Assembly: GCA_017642885.1 (NCBI GenBank)
Contig: JAEPOM010000004.1
Span: 124,001 to 188,000, forward strand
Direction of reading: 5' to 3'
Source: Henriciella sp.
Lineage (GTDB): Bacteria > Pseudomonadota > Alphaproteobacteria > Caulobacterales > Hyphomonadaceae
DNA length: 64,000 nucleotides
Made by a program: the position numbers and the translations under genes
Shown: positions 1 through 9,050 of the stretch, one piece after another
Layout: each line of letters starts with the position of its first letter
How positions within the stretch are numbered: position 1 is the first letter of the stretch
Notes under the pieces: model-generated
Databases searched by the model: none
What the model was told of the DNA's origin: nothing
What the model saw: only the letters and a program-made list of their open reading frames with translations

Positions 1-222
1 CCCCGGTGTATCGACCAGGACGATTTGTGCAGATCCATGATGCGCAACGCCGCGAACGGGGAAGCGGGTGGTCTGCACCTTGTGCGTGACGATCGCGACT
101 TTCGTGCCCACCAGGTGATTGGTCAGCGTCGACTTACCAGCATTTGGGGCGCCGATGATTGCGGCGAATCCAGCATGCGTGATGTCAGAGATGTTTGGTA
201 GAGCGGGTTCGCTTGAGGTCAT
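1..222 (-). CDS. era: GTPase Era, N-terminal part (cut by window edge)
   Basis: Ribosome-associated GTPase Era, which takes part in 16S rRNA maturation and 30S assembly. Only the first 74 codons are inside the window. Seen: the Walker A/G1 motif GAPNAGKST near residues 24-32, a G2-region threonine pair after KVQ, and the G3 motif DTPG at the edge. The ATG at 222-220 overlaps the rnc stop by 4 nt (ATGA), so it is translationally coupled to rnc. The rnc-era pair is common in bacteria and supports the name. The KH RNA-binding domain would lie outside the window. Confidence 0.93.
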   Translation of the reverse strand, partial: MTSSEPALPNISDITHAGFAAIIGAPNAGKSTLTNHLVGTKVAIVTHKVQTTRFPVRGVAHHGSAQIVLVDTPG

Positions 223-986
223 TTGTTTTCCAGAAAATCCAGGAGCGCGTCAGCAGCTGCGCGCTCGGCTTCGGCCTTGTTACCACCTTTAGCGGTCGCT
301 TCGCCATGGCCTTCAACAGAGGCTTTTACAGTGAAGACGGGCGCATGGTCCGGGCCTGAGGCTTCAAGCGTCTCATAGGCGGCGTAGGGCGCCTTGTTTT
401 GCCCGCACCAATCGCTCAGCCTGGTTTTGGGATTGGACTCCGTCTCATCGGGTTCCTTGCTCATCTTGTCGAAGATCCAGCATCTTTTGATGAACTTTTC
501 CGCCGCATCTAGTCCGCCATCCATATAGATCGCAGCGATCAGCGCCTCGACGGCGTCGGCGACCGCCCGATCATAGTTCGCGTTCTTATTGCTGCGCATT
601 GAGGCGTCCATGAACAGATATTGGCGCAGGTTCAACTTAGCTCCGACTTCAGCACACGTCTGACCACTGACCAGGTTGTGGAACAGCTTGGTCATGAAGC
701 CTTCGCGTTCTTTGGGGTATTTGTTGATCAGCATTTCTGCGATGACCAAGCCAAGGACGCGGTCTCCCAGAAACTCCATTCTCTGGTTCGAAAAACTGGC
801 TCCGCCGCGATATTCATCGATCAGACTTGGGTGGATCAGGGCGTGGATCAGGATGTCACTATCGTGGAACCGATACCCGATCGTGCTTTCCAGCTCACGG
901 CGTTGCGCCTGGCTCAGGTCTGGATGGGGCATGATCTTGGCGGCGGCCCGCAAGCGGGTGCGTTTTGGGCGAGATGGGCGTTTCAT
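219..986 (-). CDS. rnc: Ribonuclease III
   Basis: Double-strand-specific endoribonuclease that processes rRNA precursors and regulatory duplexes. At 255 residues it is slightly longer than the usual 220-230 because of a basic N-terminal tail; Met19 is an alternative start. The family signature [11 protein letters not shown] sits at 70-80. The Mg ligands are predicted as E71, D75, D144 and E147, and a double-stranded RNA-binding domain covers about 185-253 (it contains the [13 protein letters not shown] stretch). The ATG overlaps the acpS stop by 4 nt and the stop overlaps the era start. In many alphaproteobacteria lepB lies between acpS and rnc; here it does not. Confidence 0.96.
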   Translation of the reverse strand: MKRPSRPKRTRLRAAAKIMPHPDLSQAQRRELESTIGYRFHDSDILIHALIHPSLIDEYRGGASFSNQRMEFLGDRVLGLVIAEMLINKYPKEREGFMTKLFHNLVSGQTCAEVGAKLNLRQYLFMDASMRSNKNANYDRAVADAVEALIAAIYMDGGLDAAEKFIKRCWIFDKMSKEPDETESNPKTRLSDWCGQNKAPYAAYETLEASGPDHAPVFTVKASVEGHGEATAKGGNKAEAERAAADALLDFLENK

Positions 987-1384
987 GCGGGAAGGGCCTC
1001 AATGATGACGTGCGCTTCAGCCCAAGGATGATCGTCGGTCATCGTCAGGTGAACGTACGCCAGATGCCCCTCTGGGGTGAGCTCATCTAACCTCTTTTTT
1101 GCCCCTTCCGTCAACTTTAGCGTCGGTTTGCCTGATGGAAGATTGACGACTTCCATCATTTTCCAATGCACGCCTCGGCGCGGCACGCCGGTACCTAGCG
1201 CCTTGGCGCAGGCCTCTTTCGCGGCAAATCGCTTTGCGTAAGTCTCAGCGGTTAGACGCCGTCGCCGCGCCTTTGCGATTTCGCCTTCGGTGAAACACCG
1301 GTTCTCGAACCGCTCGCCGAAACGGTCGAGTGAACCTTGGATGCGTTCAATATTGCAAAGATCGTTGCCGATTCCGATGATCAT
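983..1384 (-). CDS. acpS: Holo-[acyl-carrier-protein] synthase
   Basis: Transfers 4'-phosphopantetheine from CoA to a serine of acyl carrier protein, activating it for fatty acid synthesis. At 133 residues it has typical AcpS length. The two family motifs are present: [11 protein letters not shown] near the N-terminus with Mg ligand D8, and [15 protein letters not shown] with E57. It sits in the overlapping chain pdxJ-acpS-rnc-era, with 4-nt overlaps at both ends, so it is almost certainly co-transcribed. Linkage of pdxJ and acpS is widespread in proteobacteria. Confidence 0.96.
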   Translation of the reverse strand: MIIGIGNDLCNIERIQGSLDRFGERFENRCFTEGEIAKARRRRLTAETYAKRFAAKEACAKALGTGVPRRGVHWKMMEVVNLPSGKPTLKLTEGAKKRLDELTPEGHLAYVHLTMTDDHPWAEAHVIIEALPA

Positions 1385-2124
1385 GCACGGGCCTCGTCCA
1401 TAAGCTCCCGCATACGACGGATTGCGGGGTCCAACCCTGCAAAAATCGCTTCGCCGATCAGGAAGTGTCCGATGTTCAATTCCGTCAGCTCCGGGATCGC
1501 GGCGATCGGTTTTACCGTATCATATGTCAGGCCGTGCCCGGCTTGTGGCTCGATCCCCACCTCGACTGCGCGCTTAGCGCAATCAGCGATGCGTTGAAGT
1601 TCGACTTCGGCAAGCTCGCTCTCTCCGGCGAGGCACAGCTCGACAAACCGACCTGTGTGAAACTCGGTTATGTCTGCCCCCATCCGCTGAGCAGCGATAA
1701 GCTGGACAGGATCAGGCTCGATGAACAGCGAGACACGGCTGCCATTCTCTTTCAATGCACGGATCATCGGTGCGAGCCTATTGTGCTCGCGCGCCGCGTT
1801 GAGGCCGCCCTCTGTGGTCCGTTCTTCGCGTTTCTCCGGTACGAACATGGCCGTTTCGGGTTTGTAGTTCATGGCGATGACGTGCATTTCGTCGGTCGCC
1901 GCCATTTCCATGTTAAGCGGCAAATGCGTCGCCGCGCGGATCGCCTCGAGGTCCGGATCCATGATGTGACGCCGATCTTCACGCAGGTGGAACGTAATCC
2001 CGTCTGCACCAGCTTTTGTGGCGATCTCGGCGGCGCGGGCAATATCCGGATGTGCCCCGCCGCGGGCATTTCGGATAGTGGCGACATGATCGATATTGAC
2101 GCCAAGTCGAATACGCTCAGTCAC
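1381..2124 (-). CDS. pdxJ: Pyridoxine 5'-phosphate synthase
   Basis: Condenses 1-deoxyxylulose 5-phosphate with 3-amino-2-oxopropyl phosphate to pyridoxine 5'-phosphate, the ring-closing step of DXP-dependent vitamin B6 synthesis. 247 residues, a TIM-barrel enzyme. Visible family segments are [17 protein letters not shown] at the start, the HLREDRRHI loop, EFHTGR near 157-162 and [10 protein letters not shown] near 197-206. The start codon is GTG at 2124-2122 and shares one base with the pyrE stop. The 3' end overlaps acpS by 4 nt. Confidence 0.96.
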   Translation of the reverse strand: MTERIRLGVNIDHVATIRNARGGAHPDIARAAEIATKAGADGITFHLREDRRHIMDPDLEAIRAATHLPLNMEMAATDEMHVIAMNYKPETAMFVPEKREERTTEGGLNAAREHNRLAPMIRALKENGSRVSLFIEPDPVQLIAAQRMGADITEFHTGRFVELCLAGESELAEVELQRIADCAKRAVEVGIEPQAGHGLTYDTVKPIAAIPELTELNIGHFLIGEAIFAGLDPAIRRMRELMDEARA

Positions 2125-2705
2125 TATTTGAGACCTCGGCTGCCAGGCTTGTACGCTGGGATGGCCGCCAGCTCTGGTGGGAGATCATCTGCGTCATAGT
2201 CCGGGAACTTGATTGCCGCGAGCGAGATCAGCTCGCACCCGACATCTGCTTCGCCGCCGCTGCGGTCCATGATGCAGGAGCCACCAACCACTGTGCCCGG
2301 TAGTTTATTCAGCGCCTCCACGGTCTCTCGAAAGGAAAGCCCCGTTGTGACAATGTCTTCTGCGATCAGGACGCGGTCGGATTCACCGATTTCAAAACTC
2401 CGCCGAAGCTCAAACGCGCCATCAACGCGTTCGACAAATACGGCGCGGCATCCGAGGTGACGCGCTAGCTCATAGCTCGGGATCACACCGCCCATGGCGG
2501 GACCAACCACAACATCTATTTTGCCCAGCCTCGCTTGCACCTTCTCCGCCAGTGCAGCGCATAACTTTGAGGACAGTTCTGGTTGCGAGAAGACGAGCGC
2601 CTTTTGCAGAAACACCGGGCTGCGGCGCCCTGAAGACAGGATGAAGTGTCCTTCAAGCAGGGCTTCGGCATCGCGAAAGACCTGCAAGACCTGATCATTA
2701 TTCAA
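2124..2705 (-). CDS. pyrE: Orotate phosphoribosyltransferase
   Basis: Makes orotidine 5'-phosphate from orotate and PRPP in pyrimidine synthesis. The PRPP-binding motif [13 protein letters not shown] is clear, preceded by ILSSGRRSP and [16 protein letters not shown]. The frame stays open upstream to 2813, inside the RSH gene, but that extension is unlike the family. I chose TTG at 2705-2703 (193 residues) because a GGAG Shine-Dalgarno sequence lies about 7 nt upstream. GTG at 2711-2709 is too close to the same Shine-Dalgarno. The start overlaps the RSH stop by 8 nt, which implies coupling. Confidence 0.9.
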   Translation of the reverse strand: MNNDQVLQVFRDAEALLEGHFILSSGRRSPVFLQKALVFSQPELSSKLCAALAEKVQARLGKIDVVVGPAMGGVIPSYELARHLGCRAVFVERVDGAFELRRSFEIGESDRVLIAEDIVTTGLSFRETVEALNKLPGTVVGGSCIMDRSGGEADVGCELISLAAIKFPDYDADDLPPELAAIPAYKPGSRGLK

Positions 2706-4947
2706 ATTCACTCTCCTCGAGGCGTTCAACACGTTCGACCACGGCGAGGGCGCGCAACGCGGCTTTGATTTGTTCCAGGTGTCGTAGATCCTCGACTTCG
2801 ATGTCGAAGACAAGCTCCATAAACCCTGGGTCGCGGTTGTGTGTCGACACGCCGCGAATGTTGCCTCCGGCCTGAGCTACCACAGTGCATTGTTGTGCCA
2901 ACACGCCCTTATGGTCTGCCGCGTTGACGGAGATACGCCCGATGGCGCGAACACCGGACTTGGCGAGTTCTGTCCATTGCAAGTCGACCCAAAGGTCCGG
3001 CCGGTCATCATACTTCGCCACTTGTCCGCAATAGATTGTGTGTACGACGAGGCCTTTTTGAGGTTCACGAACGCCAATAATCCGGTCTCCAGGGATCGGG
3101 TGGCAACATTCCCCCAAATGCAAAGTCACACCAGGGGTGAGATTTTCGCCTGCGATCAAGCTTGGCGCATGTTCGTCGTCGAGCGTGACAGTATCATCGG
3201 GATTTGCGGCATCCAGATCGAGGCCCGGAAAGGCGACGCCGATGACGCGGCTGACTTCTTCCTGGGTTCGCCCCAGCGCTTCGAACATCGCCTGAACGCC
3301 ATCGAAGCCAGCGCGCTCTGATATCTTGCGCATATCGACACTGACCGGGTCGATCTGGTGCTGGCGTAGGGCGCGTTCGAGCAGATTTCGACCTAGGCTC
3401 GCGAATTGCTGTGTCTCGAACTCGCGCCGTAGTTTGCGTTGAGCAGCCCGGGCGCGGCCTGTGACGCAGAGGGTTTCGTAGCCGGGCAGAGGACGCGGAT
3501 CTTTGCGGCGGATAATTTCCACGACATCGCCGTTCTCAAGCGCCACGCGCATGTTGCGCGGTACACCGTTGATCTTGGCGCCATCGCAAGTGTCACCGAC
3601 CGCCGTGTGGACAGCGTAAGCAAAGTCGAGCGGCATGGATCCAGCGGGCAACAGGACCAGTCGTCCATTCGGCGTGAACGCAAAGACGTGTGTCCGGTAC
3701 ATCTCCATCTTTGCGTGCTCGAGGAAATCGTTCGCGTCACCGCCATGGCTCAGCAGTTCGCCGAATGCTTTGAGGTTGGCGGTTGGATCAAGACCTGCGG
3801 CCTTGGAGCTTTCCATGTCGAAACCATAGGCGCTGTTCTTATAGGTCCAGTGCGCTGCGACGCCGCGCTCTGCCGTATCGTCCATGTCTTCGGTGCGGAT
3901 CTGCAGCTCGACGAGGCGGTTGCCACTGGCGCGCACGGTTGTGTGGAGCGAGGCATATCCGTTCGGCTTCGGCACCGAGATAAAGTCCCGGAATCGATCC
4001 GGCAGGCAGGCCCATTCCGTGTGGAAGACACCAAGCGAGCGATAACAATTCTCGACCGTGTCGACGATAACTCGGAATCCAAAAATGTCCGCAACACCCT
4101 CAAAAGAAATGGATTTCTTCTCGAGTTTCCGCCAAATCGAATACGGTTCCTTACGGCGGCCCTTGATCCTGCACTCAATCCCTTCGCGCTCCATGACTTG
4201 CCGGATGGCAAGCCGAATACGTTCCAGATCATCCTTGTTGCGAGACTCAAGCGTTTCCAGCTGGTGTAGGATCTGCGCACGGGCTTCCGGATTAAGGTGC
4301 TGGAAGGCGAGGTCTTCCATTTCAGACGCCAGATAATGGAGACCCACGCGCCGGGCGAGCGGTGCATAAAGATCCATCGTCTCACGTGCGACGCGGCGGC
4401 GGGACTCTTCCTTCTTCTTATGGTGAAGCGTCCGCATATTGTGGGTTCGGTCGGCGAGTTTCACCAACAGAACCCGAATATCGTTCACGGTGGCCAGGAT
4501 GAACTTCTGGAAATTCTCAGCCTGTTTGCTGGCTTCGCTTTGATATTCGAGTTGACCGAGCTTGGTCACGCCATCGACGAGTTCAGCAACGTCAGTGCCA
4601 AACAGGTCTTCGATCTGAGCGAGATCTACGTCGTCGCAGTCTTCTACTGTGTCATGCAGCAGACCGGCCATGATCGTTGCTTCGTCCAGGCGGACGGAAG
4701 CCAGTAGCGTCGCGACGCGGACAGGGTGCGAGTAATAGGGGTCGCCGGACTGGCGGAGCTGCTCGCCATGCTTTTCGCGTGCAAACTCATACGCTTTGTG
4801 CAGGCGTGCGCGATCAGCATCCGGCTGGTAGGCCAGAACCATGCCGGCGAGTTCTTCTTTGGTTAGGAATGGCTCATCATCACGTATGCCACGCGGCGGC
4901 CTTGAGGCGCGCGACCGGTCTACAGATTTGACGGTCGCATTTGCCAT
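2698..4947 (-). CDS. spoT: Bifunctional (p)ppGpp synthetase/hydrolase (RSH)
   Basis: Long RelA/SpoT homologue that makes and degrades the stringent-response alarmone. 749 residues with the full domain order. The HD hydrolase is at about 45-200 with an intact HDTVED motif at 98-103, consistent with an active hydrolase. The synthetase (about 245-355) includes [23 protein letters not shown] domain is at about 415-475 ([11 protein letters not shown]) and a C-terminal ACT domain at about 670-745. It lies 6 nt downstream of rpoZ, a conserved arrangement, and its stop overlaps the pyrE start. Alphaproteobacteria usually have one such bifunctional RSH; whether that holds here cannot be seen. Confidence 0.95.
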   Translation of the reverse strand: MANATVKSVDRSRASRPPRGIRDDEPFLTKEELAGMVLAYQPDADRARLHKAYEFAREKHGEQLRQSGDPYYSHPVRVATLLASVRLDEATIMAGLLHDTVEDCDDVDLAQIEDLFGTDVAELVDGVTKLGQLEYQSEASKQAENFQKFILATVNDIRVLLVKLADRTHNMRTLHHKKKEESRRRVARETMDLYAPLARRVGLHYLASEMEDLAFQHLNPEARAQILHQLETLESRNKDDLERIRLAIRQVMEREGIECRIKGRRKEPYSIWRKLEKKSISFEGVADIFGFRVIVDTVENCYRSLGVFHTEWACLPDRFRDFISVPKPNGYASLHTTVRASGNRLVELQIRTEDMDDTAERGVAAHWTYKNSAYGFDMESSKAAGLDPTANLKAFGELLSHGGDANDFLEHAKMEMYRTHVFAFTPNGRLVLLPAGSMPLDFAYAVHTAVGDTCDGAKINGVPRNMRVALENGDVVEIIRRKDPRPLPGYETLCVTGRARAAQRKLRREFETQQFASLGRNLLERALRQHQIDPVSVDMRKISERAGFDGVQAMFEALGRTQEEVSRVIGVAFPGLDLDAANPDDTVTLDDEHAPSLIAGENLTPGVTLHLGECCHPIPGDRIIGVREPQKGLVVHTIYCGQVAKYDDRPDLWVDLQWTELAKSGVRAIGRISVNAADHKGVLAQQCTVVAQAGGNIRGVSTHNRDPGFMELVFDIEVEDLRHLEQIKAALRALAVVERVERLEESEFE

Positions 4948-4953
4948 TTACAC

Positions 4954-5304
4954 CTACATTCGGTCGTCGCGGCCGGATTCCAGTTCGGCCTGGTAAGCAC
5001 GCATGACGTCTTCTTCGGTCGCAGCAGGCGCTGACTCGAGCGCCAGGCGATCGGCTTCGCGCTCTTCTTCCTCGCCAGGGCGCACTTCCTGAAGTTCTGC
5101 AACGAGAGATTCCTTGACGACTTTGAGGTCGACGGTCTGGTCTGCAATCTCGCGCAGGGACACGACAGGATCTTTGTCATTGTCGCGGTCAACCGTAATC
5201 GGTGAGCCTTCGCGAATCATGCGAGCACGCTGAGCCGCAAGAAGGATCAGATCAAAACGATTTGGGACCTGCTCGACGCAGTCTTCAACGGTTACACGGG
5301 CCAT
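4954..5304 (-). CDS. rpoZ: RNA polymerase omega subunit
   Basis: Small RNA polymerase subunit that stabilises beta-prime. 116 residues when started at the ATG 5304-5302, which has the Shine-Dalgarno CAGGAG 6 nt upstream. The frame stays open further upstream but that segment overlaps the promoter. The conserved start MARVTVEDC and the [14 protein letters not shown] helix are typical. The acidic C-terminal tail (EEEEREAD) is longer than in E. coli, as often in alphaproteobacteria. It is the first gene of the minus-strand operon leading to the RSH enzyme. Confidence 0.95.
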   Translation of the reverse strand: MARVTVEDCVEQVPNRFDLILLAAQRARMIREGSPITVDRDNDKDPVVSLREIADQTVDLKVVKESLVAELQEVRPGEEEEREADRLALESAPAATEEDVMRAYQAELESGRDDRM

Positions 5305-5325
5305 GTAAATCTCCTGTAGCCCGCC

Positions 5326-5354
5326 CTTATATGCAGTGCAGCACGCGAGCGCAA
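5326..5354 (-). promoter_or_regulatory. Predicted sigma70-type promoter for rpoZ-RSH operon
   Basis: On the minus strand TTGCGC (5354-5349) and TATAAG (5331-5326) are separated by exactly 17 nt, about 20 nt upstream of the rpoZ start codon. This is the best promoter match I see in the window. It is seen in sequence only; the transcription start is inferred. Confidence 0.55.
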
Positions 5355-5434
5355 CCCGCCCTTGCATTCTCAAACAGCTGTATTTACGCAACCCTGCAAT
5401 GCGCCGTCCGTAGAGCAGGAGATTGAGACCGATC

Positions 5435-6073
5435 GTGAGTGTTCCAGCCGAAGCCCCGAAAGACTGCGATCTCTGCCCCAGACTGCGTCAGTTCATCCTG
5501 GATCAACGTCAAAAAGAGCCCGATTGGTTCAATGGCGCCGTGCCGAGTTTTGGCGATGAGGCGGCCAAATTGCTGGTGATTGGGCTCGCCCCAGGCATGA
5601 CCGGCGCGAACCGGACAGGGCGGCCATTTACGGGCGATTGGGCAGGAGATTTGCTCTACGCGACGCTTGGCAAGTTCGGGTTTTGTGACGGAACTTATGA
5701 CCGGCGCCCGGATGATGGCCTTACGCTTAAGGGCGCGATGATAACCAACGCAGTCCGCTGCGTCCCACCGCAGAACAAACCTGTCGGCGCCGAGATCAAT
5801 CAGTGCCGCCCGTTCCTGAAGGCTCGCATTGATGCGCTTCCGACGGCCAAAGTGCTTTTGTGCCTCGGAAAAATCAGCCATGATTCGACGGTCCGAACGC
5901 TTGGATTGAAGCTGAAAGATCATCCGTTCGGGCACGGAACAGAGTACCAGGTTGGAAACATGACGCTGCTCTCCAGCTATCATTGCTCCCGCTACAACAC
6001 CAATACGCGGCGGCTGACCGAGGAAATGTTCGAAGACATCTTCGCCCGGGCGCGCGCACTCGTTGACGCGTGA
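5435..6073 (+). CDS. Type-5 uracil-DNA glycosylase (UDGb-like)
   Basis: Removes uracil, and in studied family members other deaminated bases, from DNA. 212 residues from GTG 5435. TTG at 5423 would add four residues but sits directly against the purine-rich AGGAG. Motif A ([19 protein letters not shown]) and motif B ([16 protein letters not shown]) have the family-5 form, with Ala-Asn where families 1 and 4 have other residues. Four cysteines expected to bind the iron-sulfur cluster are present: the CDLC pair, RCVPP and QCRPF. It is divergent from rpoZ across about 130 bp. Confidence 0.88.
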   Translation: MSVPAEAPKDCDLCPRLRQFILDQRQKEPDWFNGAVPSFGDEAAKLLVIGLAPGMTGANRTGRPFTGDWAGDLLYATLGKFGFCDGTYDRRPDDGLTLKGAMITNAVRCVPPQNKPVGAEINQCRPFLKARIDALPTAKVLLCLGKISHDSTVRTLGLKLKDHPFGHGTEYQVGNMTLLSSYHCSRYNTNTRRLTEEMFEDIFARARALVDA

Positions 6074-6139
6074 CGCTTGCGTCGCCTGTTTGAGCCGTTT
6101 AGCTAATATTCAACACGAACTCTAAGGGGGGATCTCCGC

Positions 6140-6700
6140 ATGACTCCACTATACGTCGTCCTGGGCTTAATCGTTCTGCTCGCCGTTTTTGTTATTGGTA
6201 TCTATAACGGCCTCGTCGCGAAGCGGCAGCGCTGCAATCAGGCATTTGCCGACATCGATGTGCAGTTGAAGCAACGCCAGAACCTGATTCCAAATCTCGT
6301 CGAAACGGTCAAAGGCTACGCCGCGCACGAGAAAGAAACACTGGATGCTGTTATTCAAGCGCGCCAGGGCGCCGTTTCCGCCAATACGCCAGGCGAGATG
6401 GGAGCCGCAGAGGGCATGCTGGGCCAGGCACTTGGACGCCTCTTCGCACTTGCGGAAGCCTATCCGGACTTGAAGGCCAATCAGAACTTCTTGGACCTTC
6501 AGGATGAGCTGGCCGTTATTGAAGACAAGATCGCCGCGGCCCGCCGATTCTACAACTCAGCTGTCCAGGATTATAATACCGCCCGCGAACAGTTCCCGGG
6601 CTCCCTCGTCGCTGGCAGCTTCAATTTTGAGCCGCGTGAATTCTTCGACCTCGGAGAAGACCGCGCTACGATGAGCACACCGCCGGAAGTCAAGTTCTAG
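6140..6700 (+). CDS. LemA family protein
   Basis: Membrane-anchored coiled-coil protein of the LemA family, whose cellular role is not settled. 186 residues: one N-terminal transmembrane helix (about 4-22) with a short outside end, then helices. The family core is NGLVAKRQRCNQAFADIDVQL, LIPNLVETVKGYAAHE and the RRFYNSAVQDYN motif near 136-147. A strong Shine-Dalgarno (AAGGGGGG) precedes the ATG. Unlike many LemA loci, no TPM-domain or M48 peptidase gene follows. It is closed by a strong terminator, so it is probably a one-gene unit. Confidence 0.93.
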   Translation: MTPLYVVLGLIVLLAVFVIGIYNGLVAKRQRCNQAFADIDVQLKQRQNLIPNLVETVKGYAAHEKETLDAVIQARQGAVSANTPGEMGAAEGMLGQALGRLFALAEAYPDLKANQNFLDLQDELAVIEDKIAAARRFYNSAVQDYNTAREQFPGSLVAGSFNFEPREFFDLGEDRATMSTPPEVKF

Positions 6701-6730
6701 CGCGAGGCGCTCAATTTCGGTTCAAGTTTG

Positions 6731-6759
6731 AGGGAGCGCTTTTCGGAGCGCTCCCTTTT
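6731..6759 (+). terminator. Rho-independent terminator after lemA
   Basis: Perfect 10-bp stem AGGGAGCGCT/AGCGCTCCCT with a TTTCGG loop, followed by TTT. It lies between the convergent ends of lemA and dctM, so it could also stop the TRAP operon transcript from the other side, although the tract there is less clean. Confidence 0.85.
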
Positions 6760-6778
6760 GCGTTTCATGGCTCGAGTT

Positions 6779-8356
6779 TTATCGAACGAATGTCGGGAGC
6801 CAGGTCGCCAGTGCGGGAATAACGGCGACCATCGCGATCATGATCAGTTGCAGGCCAATGAATGGGATGGCGCCGCGCCAAATGTCCATCGTCTCCACGC
6901 CCTCAGGCGCTGCGCCGCGCAGATAGAACAGCGCAAAGCCGAAGGGCGGGGTTAGGAAGCTCGTTTGAAGGTTCAGCGCCATCAGGATGGCCAGCCAGAC
7001 CGGATCTGCGCCCAGAATGATGAGCGGCGGTGCTACGATCGGGACAACTACGAAAACAATCTCGATGAAATCCAGGAAGAAGCCGAGCACGAACATGACC
7101 AGCATTGTGATAGCGAGCGCCCCCCAAAGCCCGCCCGGAATACTGGTCAGCAGCGCCTCGACATAATGATCGCCGCCATAGGCGCGGAAGACCAACGCAA
7201 AAAGGCTGGCACCGATGAGGATCAGGAACACCATGCTGGTGATTTGAACGCCTGATCTCAGCGCGTTGTTGAGCTGCTGCGCGCGGATAAGGACTCGCGC
7301 CGCGGAAAGAAGTCCGCCCAGAAATGCAAGCGTGGCAAATCCTGCGATTCCGATCCCGATATAGTCCCCGGCTGGAATACTCTCCCGATTGATCCTCAGA
7401 TCCATCAAATTCGCCAAGACACCCAGGATGAGCACGCTGGCAAAGGCTGCCCAGATGCTTCCAAGGTCACCCGGACGTCCATGCTCTGGGGCGAGCCGAA
7501 GTCCAGCAAGCAGCAATGCGCCGCCTGCGCCAATCGCTGAAGCCTCGGTAGGGGAGGCCAGACCGCCAAGGATCGACCCGAGAACCGCAATGATCAGAAG
7601 CAGCGGCGCGCCAAGACTGCGAGCGATTTCGCCGATTGAGAGCGGTTCGGTATCTTCGTCCAATTCTATTGCCGGGCTGGCGCTCGGACGAAGGATGGCG
7701 GTTACGACCAAGTAGAGAAGATAGAGACCGACCAGCATCAGACCTGGGATCAGCGCGCCTGCGAACAAGTCGCCCACCGACACTACGCCGGCACCGCCGC
7801 CGGAGCGCATGGCGGCGGACTGGTTGGCGTTAGAGACCGCATCAGCAAGTAGGATCAGGACGATGCTCGGAGGAATGATCTGGCCGAGGGTTCCACTGGC
7901 TGCAATCGTTCCGGTCGCAAGTTTTGGATCATATCCCTGCTTCAGCATGGTCGGTAGCGCGATCAGGGTCATGGTGATCACCGTCGCACCGACAATCCCT
8001 GTGGATGCGGCGAGCAACGCGCCAACGATGACCACAGCGTAGCCAAGCCCGCCGCGCACCCGCGCTAGCAAGCGGCTGGCCGTATGCAACAGATCGTCCG
8101 CAACTTTGGAGCGTTCCAGGATCACACCCATAAGCACGAACAGGGGAACGGCGATAAGAACCTGGTTTTCCATGGAGCCGAGAATGCGGCTCGGAAGGTT
8201 TCGAAGAATGGGCAGGGGAATTAGGCCCATTTCGACACCAATAAGGCCAAAAATTAGCGCGACGCCGCCAAGCGTCAGAGCTACGGGATACCCGGCGAGT
8301 AGAGCCAGGATGGCGCAGAGAAACATCCCGAGGGCAAGGATCAGTTCGAGTTCCAT
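6779..8356 (-). CDS. TRAP transporter large permease (DctM-type)
   Basis: Membrane translocation subunit of a sodium-coupled tripartite ATP-independent periplasmic transporter. 525 residues from ATG 8356, which shares one base with the dctQ stop; GTG 8359 is the codon before. About 12-14 hydrophobic helices. It has DctM family landmarks: GYPVALTLGG, VPLFVLMGVILE, GSTGIVGATVITMTL-like and IIPPSIVLILL, with a C-terminal block containing FFLDFIEIVFVVVPIV and FLTPPFGFALFYLRG. The middle contains a longer cytoplasmic loop (about 235-250) and extra helices. Substrate is judged from DctP. Confidence 0.94.
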   Translation of the reverse strand: MELELILALGMFLCAILALLAGYPVALTLGGVALIFGLIGVEMGLIPLPILRNLPSRILGSMENQVLIAVPLFVLMGVILERSKVADDLLHTASRLLARVRGGLGYAVVIVGALLAASTGIVGATVITMTLIALPTMLKQGYDPKLATGTIAASGTLGQIIPPSIVLILLADAVSNANQSAAMRSGGGAGVVSVGDLFAGALIPGLMLVGLYLLYLVVTAILRPSASPAIELDEDTEPLSIGEIARSLGAPLLLIIAVLGSILGGLASPTEASAIGAGGALLLAGLRLAPEHGRPGDLGSIWAAFASVLILGVLANLMDLRINRESIPAGDYIGIGIAGFATLAFLGGLLSAARVLIRAQQLNNALRSGVQITSMVFLILIGASLFALVFRAYGGDHYVEALLTSIPGGLWGALAITMLVMFVLGFFLDFIEIVFVVVPIVAPPLIILGADPVWLAILMALNLQTSFLTPPFGFALFYLRGAAPEGVETMDIWRGAIPFIGLQLIMIAMVAVIPALATWLPTFVR

Positions 8357-9012
8357 CACAGCGCCTCCGCACTATGATCAGTATCGGTTTCCGGCTCTCG
8401 CAGGCCTCGAATAATCATGGCGGCTTTGATCGACTGGCTGAGGGCCTGACCGATCATCAGGATCGCGAACAGGGGCACCATTGTCTTGAACAGGTATTTG
8501 ATCGGCAGCCCGTCACTCTCGTTGAAATGCTCCAATCCAATCCAGCTGCGCGCGATCAATCCGGACCCTGCATAGAGAATGAGCACGCCGATCGGAACGA
8601 TGAAGACGAGCGAGCCAAACAGCTCGATTCCTGCTTTCACGCGAGGGCTGAACCGAGGGCGCAGAATATCGACACGAACATGCCCGTCATCGCGAAGCGT
8701 CGCTGCCGCCCCCAACATAAACATCATCGCGAAGGTGAAAATCACGCTATCGTTCAACCAGCTGAAGCTCAGCCCGAACACGTAACGCAAGAGCACTGCG
8801 GCGAGCTGGATAAGGATGATCAGAAAAGCAGCGGCGAGTGCAAACCCCATCGCTGCTCCTGAAATGCGGTCGAGGATCTGGCTGAGCTTGTCGGATGCGC
8901 CCGAGAGCGGTCTCGGGGCGGCAAGGATCAGGAGGGGCAGGAGCAATAGCGGCGCGAGACCGTAGCCAGCGAACCGCAACCCTGTTCCCACACTGGAAAC
9001 GAATTCTTCCAT
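8356..9012 (-). CDS. TRAP transporter small permease (DctQ-type)
   Basis: Small four-helix membrane subunit that pairs with DctM. 218 residues, longer than typical (about 170) because of a roughly 45-residue hydrophobic N-terminal extension before the family core begins at LDRISGAAMGFAL. Core motifs are RYVFGLSFSWLND and RDDGHVRVD. The extra N-terminal helix resembles that seen in takP/mannitol-type systems. The stop overlaps the dctM start; dctP lies 38 bp upstream, giving the usual P-Q-M order. Confidence 0.9.
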   Translation of the reverse strand: MEEFVSSVGTGLRFAGYGLAPLLLLPLLILAAPRPLSGASDKLSQILDRISGAAMGFALAAAFLIILIQLAAVLLRYVFGLSFSWLNDSVIFTFAMMFMLGAAATLRDDGHVRVDILRPRFSPRVKAGIELFGSLVFIVPIGVLILYAGSGLIARSWIGLEHFNESDGLPIKYLFKTMVPLFAILMIGQALSQSIKAAMIIRGLREPETDTDHSAEAL

Positions 9013-9050
9013 AGACCCCAGCTCCTCTTTCGTATCGACCGGAGCGGCGC

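Noticed and set aside
1465-2199. Plus-strand frame of 244 codons across pdxJ
   Set aside because: Antisense to pdxJ, which has all family motifs.
2706-2813. N-terminal extension of pyrE to 2813, and the GTG start at 2711
   Set aside because: The extension overlaps the RSH ACT domain and is not family-like; the GTG is only one base from the Shine-Dalgarno.
3439-4269. Plus-strand frame of 276 codons inside the RSH gene
   Set aside because: Opposite strand to a full-length, motif-complete RSH protein.
5384-5983. Minus-strand frame of 199 codons over the uracil-DNA glycosylase
   Set aside because: Antisense shadow; the plus-strand product has both UDG motifs and the four cluster cysteines.
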